DNA of 60,998 nucleotides from Bacteroidota bacterium. Lineage in GTDB: Bacteria > Bacteroidota > Bacteroidia > UKL13-3. This document shows, in pieces, positions 28,363 to 34,640 of this stretch. The notes beneath the pieces were generated by a model, which was not told where the DNA came from, did no database searches, and saw only the letters and a program-made list of their open reading frames with translations. The DNA is taken from NCBI GenBank assembly GCA_947453415.1, contig CANGGG010000008.1:1-60998 (forward strand), read 5' to 3'. The translations under genes and the position numbers were made by a program. The stretch's first letter is position 1, and each line of letters starts with the position of its first letter.

Positions 28363-29430
28363 TTGATAAAAAACATTTCCTATTCTTTTATTTTCATATT
28401 GTTGATTTTTGCTTGCAACAAATCGGAAAAAAAGTTGGTACAAGTTGAAAACCCATTTTTCATCAAAGCTGTAGATGCTTCTTTTATTCCCGAAATAAGG
28501 CTATCGAATTTAATCACTAAAAATGCAAATGGTGAAGCAGAAGACATGCTTCTGACTTTAAAAAATGCTGGTGTAAATACCATTAGGTTAAGAATTTGGA
28601 ATGATCCAATGAACCAACATTCGGGATTTGAAGAAGTAAAGAATTTTAGCGATGAAATAAAAAAAATAGGTTTAAAAGTTTGGCTTACCATTCATTATTC
28701 TGATACGTGGGCTGATCCAGGAGCGCAAACAAAACCAAGCGCTTGGAATGGATTAACATTTACTCAACTTAAGGATAGTTTGAGGATTTATACATCAAAA
28801 ATTGTAAAGGAAATTAAACCTGATTATATTCAAATTGGCAATGAAATAAACAATGGTTTTTTATGGCCTGAAGGCAGTTTTTCAAATACAATGCAAATGC
28901 TCGAATTATTAAAGGAAGGAGTTAAAGCAGTCAAAGAAAATTCACCTCAAACAAAAATTATTATTCATTTTGCTGGTTATGATAAAGCAGATTATTTTTA
29001 TAGTCAATTGACAAATTTAGATTACGATATCATTGGTATTTCCTATTATCCTTTATGGCATGGAAAAAGTTTAGATACATTGCAAACGCAATTATTGTCA
29101 TTGAGTTCCCAATTTAATAAACCAATATTGATTGCCGAAACTGCTTATCCTTTTACTTTTGCTTGGAACGATTGGACAAACAATATCATTGGCGACAGCA
29201 GTCAAATTCTCCCACAATTTTCAGCTTCTATTCAAGGGCAAAAAGATTATTTGAATAAAATTAAATATATCATTTCAAATACGCCTAATGGAATTGGTTT
29301 TGCTTATTGGGGAGCTGAATTTATTTCATTTAAAGGTAGCCAAGCAAAGAATGGTTCTAGTTGGGAAAATCAAGCTTTATGGGATTTTAACAACAAAGCA
29401 TTGCCAAGCATGAGTGTGTTTAATGAATAA
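28363..29430 (+). CDS. GH53 family endo-beta-1,4-galactanase lipoprotein
   Basis: Glycoside hydrolase of family 53, which cuts beta-1,4-galactan side chains of pectin. The acid/base Glu161 is in IQIGNEINNG and the nucleophile Glu259 in ILIAETAYPF, both on the expected strands of a TIM barrel. IRLRIWNDP and HYSDTWADPG are family motifs. A lipoprotein signal (LLIFAC, Cys18) places it on a membrane surface. No ATG exists before residue 60, and the frame closes upstream at 28353-28355, so translation starts at the TTG at 28363. No SusC/SusD or other galactan gene lies beside it, so it is an orphan enzyme. Confidence 0.88.
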   Translation: MIKNISYSFIFILLIFACNKSEKKLVQVENPFFIKAVDASFIPEIRLSNLITKNANGEAEDMLLTLKNAGVNTIRLRIWNDPMNQHSGFEEVKNFSDEIKKIGLKVWLTIHYSDTWADPGAQTKPSAWNGLTFTQLKDSLRIYTSKIVKEIKPDYIQIGNEINNGFLWPEGSFSNTMQMLELLKEGVKAVKENSPQTKIIIHFAGYDKADYFYSQLTNLDYDIIGISYYPLWHGKSLDTLQTQLLSLSSQFNKPILIAETAYPFTFAWNDWTNNIIGDSSQILPQFSASIQGQKDYLNKIKYIISNTPNGIGFAYWGAEFISFKGSQAKNGSSWENQALWDFNNKALPSMSVFNE

Positions 29431-29520
29431 ATTTTTTAAAAAATCTGTTTTACTAATTTCTGTATAGTCGCATTCCGAGAGATAATTTTTTTCAAAAAAT
29501 TCAATATAAAATGACGTTGT

Positions 29521-29619
29521 GTCATTCAGAAGGAAACTCCTTTCCTCGGCAACCAAAATTGATATTTCTTAGTTGGTTGCCATATTAAGGGTACCGCTCG
29601 AGCGGTACTACTGAATGAC
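29521..29619. repeat. Nested inverted-repeat element
   Basis: The outer arms are GTCATTCAG (29521-29529) and CTGAATGAC (29611-29619). Inside are GGCAACCAA/TTGGTTGCC (29548-29556 and 29573-29581) and the perfect 18-bp palindrome GTACCGCTCGAGCGGTAC (29591-29608). No ORF lies inside. It looks like a MITE or BIME-like unit. Confidence 0.7.
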
Positions 29620-29664
29620 TGGAAGTTTTGCTTTTGTCTTATAGTTAATACTTTATATAAAAAA

Positions 29665-29731
29665 CGTCATTGCGAGGCACGAAGCAATCTTTTTGTTTCA
29701 ATGAGATTGCTTCACTTTGTTCGCAATGACG
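29665..29731 (-). repeat. 67-bp palindromic intergenic repeat, copy 2
   Basis: Reverse-complement copy of the element at 2078-2144: same ends (CGTCATTGCG / CGCAATGACG), same length, and the same interior halves (GAACAAAGTGAAG and GATTGCTTCG) with a few substitutions in the loop. Confidence 0.85.
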
Positions 29732-29815
29732 CATTATTTCGTAAAAAAAATGTTGAAAATTCCATTTCATTTCAAAAACTTCTCAATCTTCCATTTTAAC
29801 TCTGTCAAAATATTT

Positions 29816-29823
29816 TATATTTG
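29816..29823 (+). promoter_or_regulatory. Promoter -7 element of trhO
   Basis: TATATTTG, an exact TAnnTTTG, followed by CAGCCC and the ATG at 29830. The 6-base gap implies a leaderless or nearly leaderless transcript. The TTG that extends the frame to 29821 is part of this element. Confidence 0.65.
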
Positions 29824-29829
29824 CAGCCC

Positions 29830-30762
29830 ATGACGAGTGAACCATTCAATTATTTAGTTTTAGCATATTATAATTATACCCGAATAGACGATGCAGGAAC
29901 TTTTGCTCCATTGCATTTGGCTTATTGTAAAAATTTGAAACTTCGAGGTAGAATTTATGTAGCCCAAGAAGGAATCAACGGAACCATAAGCGGCACCAAA
30001 GAAGCTTGCGAACAGTACATGCGCGATTTAGTGGCTGACCCTCGTTTTGCTACAACTGAATTTAAAATTGACGAAGTTGCTGAACATGCTTTTCAACGCA
30101 TGCATTGTAGGTATAAAACCGAAATTGTTTACAGTGGTTTGCGCGATCCAAATGTTATTGACCCAACCAAAGAAACTGGAAAACACTTAAAAGGGGAGGA
30201 GTTTTTGGCTTTAAAAGACCAAGATGATGTAGTTATTTTAGATGTAAGAAGTAACTATGAAACTCGCTTAGGGAAATTTAAAAATGCTATCACATTAGAC
30301 ATGGAAAATTTCCGTGAATTCCCAGGTAAAATAGCTGAATTAGAAAAGTACAAAGGCAAAAAAATAATTACTTGTTGCACTGGTGGAATTAAATGTGAAA
30401 AGGCCTCAGCACTTTTATTAAAAGAAGGTTTTACCGATGTTTATCAATTACATAACGGCATCATTGGCTATGCAAAAGAAACTGGCGGCAAAGACTTTGA
30501 TGGCATGTTGTATGTTTTTGATGGAAGGGTAAATGTGGCGGTGAATGAAATAAATCCTTCAGTAATTTCTCCATGTAAAAAATGTGGTGGCCCAGCACCT
30601 CGCAATTTGAATTGTGCCAATGTTGAATGCAACGATCAGTTCAACATGTGCGATGCCTGTGCTACGGAAATGGAAGGCGCTTGTTGCGATGCTTGTAAAG
30701 TTCATCCGCGTAAACGTGAATTCAATGGAACCGGTTATTACACTCGCTTTGCCATTGATTAA
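29830..30762 (+). CDS. trhO: tRNA uridine(34) hydroxylase, rhodanese family
   Basis: Oxygen-dependent 5-hydroxylation of the wobble uridine in some tRNAs (YceA/UPF0176 family). The N-terminal acylphosphatase-like domain has YVAQEGINGTISGT, the rhodanese domain holds the active-site cysteine in ITCCTGGIKCEKASALL, and the C-terminus is a Cys-rich zinc-like module (CKKCGGPAP ... CDACATEMEGACCDAC). The ATG at 29830 gives 310 residues (MTSEPFNYLVLAYYNYT). Its stop codon overlaps the last bases of the convergent crtY-blh gene by 4 bp. Confidence 0.95.
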   Translation: MTSEPFNYLVLAYYNYTRIDDAGTFAPLHLAYCKNLKLRGRIYVAQEGINGTISGTKEACEQYMRDLVADPRFATTEFKIDEVAEHAFQRMHCRYKTEIVYSGLRDPNVIDPTKETGKHLKGEEFLALKDQDDVVILDVRSNYETRLGKFKNAITLDMENFREFPGKIAELEKYKGKKIITCCTGGIKCEKASALLLKEGFTDVYQLHNGIIGYAKETGGKDFDGMLYVFDGRVNVAVNEINPSVISPCKKCGGPAPRNLNCANVECNDQFNMCDACATEMEGACCDACKVHPRKREFNGTGYYTRFAID

Positions 30763-32798
30763 AAAATATTTTTTTGTGATTTAAAAGTGTTTTTATAAAA
30801 TACATTCATAGTTAAAATGTGAGGAAAACTTATGCATGATGTAAATATAAAAAAAACAGTAATTATCTGGCTTTGAAATTCAGTTAATAATCTTTTTTCA
30901 ATAAAAATATAAAGTATAAAAAACAATAAAAATGCTCCTAGCGTAAAGGGAAGTGCTTTCATATAAATGGAAGTATTATTAACATTTAAAACTTTTTTTA
31001 AATGACCCCAACCATGTATACTATGTTGCCCAATAAAGTATAAACCAAATGCAGTAATTAAAGGAAGTTTGATGCTTATTGCTAAAAAAACACAGCTTAA
31101 AATCATTGCTAATTTCCTTTCCCAAAACCCCCAAATGAAAACTAATAAAGTCAGAGAAATGCTGATAGTTTTACCGGTTTTTTCATTTATTTGAAATAGT
31201 TCTACGCCCATATTTTTTAAAATAATATTGGTTTCTACTGAATGTCCATATAAAATAATGCCCAATAATATTCCTCCCCAAATCCAGTTTTTAAATCCAT
31301 TATTGTTTTGAATTTTCCATTCATTGATATCTGCTTGTCCGAAATGCCAAATAGAATAAATTAGAAAAAATAATAAAGCAATATTTGGAAAAAGGAGCCA
31401 TAAAATAAAGTACATGAAAGCAGCACCCAAATACTTAATTACAAAATTTAGCTTTATTTTACTGTGTAAATTTCCACTTTCTAATAAATGATCTACAGCA
31501 CCATGGGGTATGCCAACTGTGATTAATCCTAAAATTAAAAGTAATGATTCAACCCATTTAAATTGGTTTGGAAACACTGAATTTGAAATTAATAATCCTA
31601 AGGCTAAAGCAATTAATATAATGGGAATTATCAATGGTTTTAGTTTGACTGAAATATCAAACTTCCATGCTTTTAGAAATGGTTTGAAGGGCAATGAACT
31701 TAATATTTTTATATCTTGAAATATGGAGGTTTTTTCATCCATAAAATTTAAAACATTTTTTGCATCATTTTTTTTAAATAAAGTTTCAAAAATATTTTTT
31801 CCTGATGGTGGGTCATTACGGAGAATTAATAATAATAATCTATCGTAAAACTTAAACCTACTAGCGTAATTAGTTACTTTAAGTTGATGCAAATTTTGCA
31901 AATTATTTGCTATATTTTCTGCATGTTTAAACATGTTTTTAAAAGCATAACCAGTACTAGGTTTTATTGCACCTGACCTTCCTCCAATTGAAATTACATT
32001 TGGAATATTATCATTTAAAATAGCAGCATTACTCATGGGAATATTACCAATTTCAATAGCTGCTATTTTATATGTTCCAAATCGCTTAGTTATGTATTTA
32101 TCAAGGATTGGTTCAGCTTCTTTTTGCATCAATTGTGAAACACCAAATCGCGTTAATTCTACTAAAAGTTTATTTTCACTAAATGGAAGTATATAAACAA
32201 ACTGTGTATATTCATTTTGTTCAACATCAAAGTCCATTAAATCTACGCAATTATAATCCGGTAGTTTATTTTCTACTTCAATTACAAAACCCAAAAAAGA
32301 TTGAAGTAGATGAGATTCATTTTTTTTAAGGGTTAAATAGTTAGGAGGACGACTATCGAAAACTGTTTTTGAAAGAAAAGTTTCATCATTAGTAATTACC
32401 GCCACTCCATGTTCCGTTTTTTTAAATTCTAAAACGGGCTGATGAATGCGAAGAATATTATATTTTTCAATGATTCTTTTTAACTCTTTATACAAATCAA
32501 AACTTGAAATATAGAAATATTTCATTGGGTGAAGCAATTGAGGTTTATTTGAATTTACGCTAACTTTTTCCCATTGATGGCTAATTAAATGTTTACATCG
32601 TTTTACAATTAAATCCTCTGAATTTTCCCAAAAGCAATAGGTCTTATCGTTTTTCAATTTGTTATCAGGATCAATAATAACAATGTTTTTTCCGTGTAAC
32701 ATTCCACGTTCATCCAAACTCATTAATAATAATATTGCCGATGCTCCAGCACCAGCAAATAAATAATCAATATAAGAAGTTTGAATTTGATTTTCCAT
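30759..32798 (-). CDS. Fused lycopene beta-cyclase (CrtY) and beta-carotene 15,15'-dioxygenase (Blh)
   Basis: One 679-residue protein carrying two consecutive retinal-pathway enzymes. Residues 1 to about 375 are CrtY: the dinucleotide-binding start DYLFAGAGASAILLLMS, then IIDPDNKLKNDKTYCFWE, TQFVYILPFSENKLLVELTRFG, and IGGRSGAIKPSTGYAFKNMF. Residues about 390-679 are Blh/Brp: a multi-pass membrane protein with PHGAVDH (H432, H437), WHFGQAD (H485), QHSIHGWGHL (H592, H595, H599) and SFPHILTM (H660), the histidines expected to bind iron. A cleavage of lycopene to beta-carotene and then two retinals is the predicted chemistry. It is directly behind the rhodopsin gene, separated by a terminator hairpin. 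I checked for a stop or frameshift at the junction and found none. Confidence 0.93.
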   Translation of the reverse strand: MENQIQTSYIDYLFAGAGASAILLLMSLDERGMLHGKNIVIIDPDNKLKNDKTYCFWENSEDLIVKRCKHLISHQWEKVSVNSNKPQLLHPMKYFYISSFDLYKELKRIIEKYNILRIHQPVLEFKKTEHGVAVITNDETFLSKTVFDSRPPNYLTLKKNESHLLQSFLGFVIEVENKLPDYNCVDLMDFDVEQNEYTQFVYILPFSENKLLVELTRFGVSQLMQKEAEPILDKYITKRFGTYKIAAIEIGNIPMSNAAILNDNIPNVISIGGRSGAIKPSTGYAFKNMFKHAENIANNLQNLHQLKVTNYASRFKFYDRLLLLILRNDPPSGKNIFETLFKKNDAKNVLNFMDEKTSIFQDIKILSSLPFKPFLKAWKFDISVKLKPLIIPIILIALALGLLISNSVFPNQFKWVESLLLILGLITVGIPHGAVDHLLESGNLHSKIKLNFVIKYLGAAFMYFILWLLFPNIALLFFLIYSIWHFGQADINEWKIQNNNGFKNWIWGGILLGIILYGHSVETNIILKNMGVELFQINEKTGKTISISLTLLVFIWGFWERKLAMILSCVFLAISIKLPLITAFGLYFIGQHSIHGWGHLKKVLNVNNTSIYMKALPFTLGAFLLFFILYIFIEKRLLTEFQSQIITVFFIFTSCISFPHILTMNVFYKNTFKSQKNIF

Positions 32799-32811
32799 TG
32801 TATTTTTAATT

Positions 32812-32852
32812 AAAAAAAGGGGGTTCCTTTTTGATTAAAGAAACCCCCTTTT
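32812..32852 (-). terminator. Terminator/attenuator between rhodopsin and crtY-blh
   Basis: A 16-bp stem (AAAAGGGGGTTTCTTT with AAAGGAACCCCCTTTT) followed by seven T's, ending 13 bases before the crtY-blh ATG. One pair is C-A on the plus strand but G-U in the minus-strand RNA, so it is built for minus-strand transcription. It should end most rhodopsin transcripts and let a fraction read into crtY-blh. Confidence 0.85.
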
Positions 32853-32871
32853 AATTATTTATTGTATATGA

Positions 32872-33588
32872 TTAGTCTTCGTTTCTACTTAATGTATAAA
32901 TTACTAAACCGAAACCAATTTTATTGATTGCGTCAGCAATGTTATAAACAATATCCATAGCATGTGAAGCTGCTGCAGGATCTGCTACTAATTGAATTCC
33001 AAATAATCCACCTGGAGTTCCTAAAATGTAACCCAAAGGATAAATTGCCCAACCAACTAATACAAACCAAGCTAAAACTCTAGTTGCTTTTGCTACTTGT
33101 TTTCCAGCTGTTTGTGCTAAATTAGCAACTTCACCAAACCATACTAAGTATGCAATGTAGAAATAAGCTGCTCCTGAAATTACTCCCCACATTACACTGC
33201 TTCCTCTGTCAATTGTTTCACCGAAATATCCGGTTACAAGCATTACTAAAGAAGCTAAAATTAATTTCCAAAGTAATGAAATTTTTGCACCTGCTTTTTT
33301 AGTGATTAAGTAGAACTCAACGCACATTAAAGGTACTGTAAGAATCCAATCAACATATCTAAAGAATGTTGGTGAATCACCTGTTGCTAAATTGTAACCT
33401 CTCATGTAGTAGTAATGAACTGCTGCAATAAAAGTTATTAATCCAGAAACTAAAACTGATGTTCTCCATTTTGCATTAGTGTTACCTAATTCGAAAAAGA
33501 AGAATACTGATGCGGCCATCATGGCCATTGTTCCGATAAAAAACGTAAATGCTACGTAGTTATCACTTGCAATTTTTAAATGCTCCAT
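32872..33588 (-). CDS. Proteorhodopsin-type light-driven proton pump
   Basis: Seven-helix retinal protein. The motif triad is DTE: Asp80 (proton acceptor), Thr84 and Glu91 (proton donor) in RYVDWILTVPLMCVEF, equivalent to D97, T101 and E108 of green proteorhodopsin, so it should pump protons outward. Lys223 in ADAINKIGFG binds retinal, and His58 matches the acceptor partner H75. The tuning site (GPR 105) is Met88, a green-absorbing type. Gly135 in MWGVISGAA aligns with GPR Phe152 and Gloeobacter rhodopsin Gly178, the opening that can hold a carotenoid antenna. The 238-residue length and MEHLKIASDNY start are typical, with no signal peptide. It is upstream of crtY-blh on the same strand. Confidence 0.96.
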   Translation of the reverse strand: MEHLKIASDNYVAFTFFIGTMAMMAASVFFFFELGNTNAKWRTSVLVSGLITFIAAVHYYYMRGYNLATGDSPTFFRYVDWILTVPLMCVEFYLITKKAGAKISLLWKLILASLVMLVTGYFGETIDRGSSVMWGVISGAAYFYIAYLVWFGEVANLAQTAGKQVAKATRVLAWFVLVGWAIYPLGYILGTPGGLFGIQLVADPAAASHAMDIVYNIADAINKIGFGLVIYTLSRNED

Positions 33589-33615
33589 TTTTTATTTTTT
33601 ATAATTGTTGAATAG

Positions 33616-33623
33616 CAAATAAA
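33616..33623 (-). promoter_or_regulatory. Candidate -7 element of the rhodopsin gene
   Basis: TTTATTTG on the minus strand, one mismatch from TAnnTTTG and identical to the element before lpdA, with about 27 bases to the rhodopsin ATG. Confidence 0.4.
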
Positions 33624-33647
33624 ATTTTTATCAAGCATAAATTTACA

Positions 33648-33659
33648 TAAACTAGTTTA
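33648..33659. promoter_or_regulatory. 12-bp palindrome upstream of the rhodopsin promoter
   Basis: TAAACTAGTTTA is a perfect palindrome located about 25 bases upstream of the candidate -7 element. A further TAGTTT half-site follows near 33675. In this AT-rich gap it could be chance. It is the best operator candidate here for the adjacent Crp-type protein. Confidence 0.3.
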
Positions 33660-33690
33660 ATATTTTTTCTTAATATAGTTTAAGATTTAT

Positions 33691-34272
33691 TTATTTTTTT
33701 GAAATAGCATTTCTAATTTTACTCAAAAATTCAGGAGTAATTCCCAAATAGGAAGCTATAAGTACATTTGGTATCCGATTACAAATATTAGGATATTGTT
33801 CTAAAAAAAATTGATACCTTTCCTCCGCCTTTGAACTAATATTTTGTAAAATTCTGTTTTCAAGTTCCATAAATTTATTTTCAATCAAAACACGAAAAGT
33901 TCTATCAAATTTTTGATAATGAGTAAAAAGATACATCAAATTTGAATTATCAATTTGTATAATTGTGGATGGCTCTATTGCATCTATATAAAGTAAGCTT
34001 TGTTTTTTATTATGAAAGCTATTGATGTCACAAATCCAATCATTTTCTGACGCAAAATGTAAAATATGTTCAGCTCCATTTTTGTCAACTGTATACATTT
34101 TAAACAAGCCTGAAACGATAAAAGTATAATTATTGCAAATGTCATTTTTTTGCAAAATAAATTCTTTTCTTTTAACATTTCTTTCTATAACTCTATTTGA
34201 TAATTCAGTAATTTCTTCATCATTTAAAGGGATGTAATTGCTAAAATGAGTCAATAGTTTATTTATATTCAT
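33691..34272 (-). CDS. Crp/Fnr-type transcriptional regulator
   Basis: An N-terminal cyclic-nucleotide-binding-like beta roll (about residues 30-120; NNYTFIVSGLFKMYTVDKNG, HFASENDWICDI) and a short C-terminal helix-turn-helix (VLIASYLGITPEFLSKIRN). This is the compact 190-residue form common in Bacteroidota. The cAMP-binding arginine motif of E. coli Crp is not evident, so the ligand is unknown. It is 102 bases upstream of the rhodopsin gene in the same direction and could regulate it or be cotranscribed. The sequence does not settle this. Confidence 0.85.
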   Translation of the reverse strand: MNINKLLTHFSNYIPLNDEEITELSNRVIERNVKRKEFILQKNDICNNYTFIVSGLFKMYTVDKNGAEHILHFASENDWICDINSFHNKKQSLLYIDAIEPSTIIQIDNSNLMYLFTHYQKFDRTFRVLIENKFMELENRILQNISSKAEERYQFFLEQYPNICNRIPNVLIASYLGITPEFLSKIRNAISKK

Positions 34273-34613
34273 GTGCGTTCAATTAGTTTTTTAAAATTCA
34301 CCGTCTATTTAAAATAATTATAAATTTATTTCATTTATTTATTCCTTATTTATTATTGGTAACATCATACTTAACTAAATGTTTAGAATATAGTGTTCTA
34401 ACAAATTTATTTCTAATATTTTAAAAACAAAATTTTTAATAAAAATATATATGTAATAACAATTGCTATTTTTATTAAAGGTGCAAATAGGATTGAAGTT
34501 TTAAATAATACTATTAAAATTTATAGTAAAACATTATTGTGTTTCTATGTTTCAATTAATTATGAAATCAATAAAAAATAATATCGCTTTATATGAAATC
34601 TAAGGCAAAAACT
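34273..34613. other. AT-rich non-coding gap
   Basis: Very AT-rich, with no ORF or clear hairpin. It separates the divergent crp-like and yfhO-like genes and should hold the upstream regulatory DNA of both. Confidence 0.5.
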
Positions 34614-34621
34614 TATATTCG
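34614..34621 (+). promoter_or_regulatory. Candidate -7 element of the YfhO-like gene
   Basis: TATATTCG, one mismatch from TAnnTTTG, 19 bases before the ATG at 34641. Confidence 0.4.
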
Positions 34622-34640
34622 AGCAAATTTTTAAATCCCA

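Larger units (their letters stand above)
29431..29815. other. Repeat-rich non-coding gap
   Basis: No gene is seen. The gap carries a nested hairpin element (29521-29619) and the second copy of the 67-bp palindromic repeat (29665-29731). Confidence 0.75.

Noticed and set aside
29821-29829. TTG start for trhO at 29821
   Set aside because: It is part of the TATATTTG element; the ATG at 29830 is correctly spaced.
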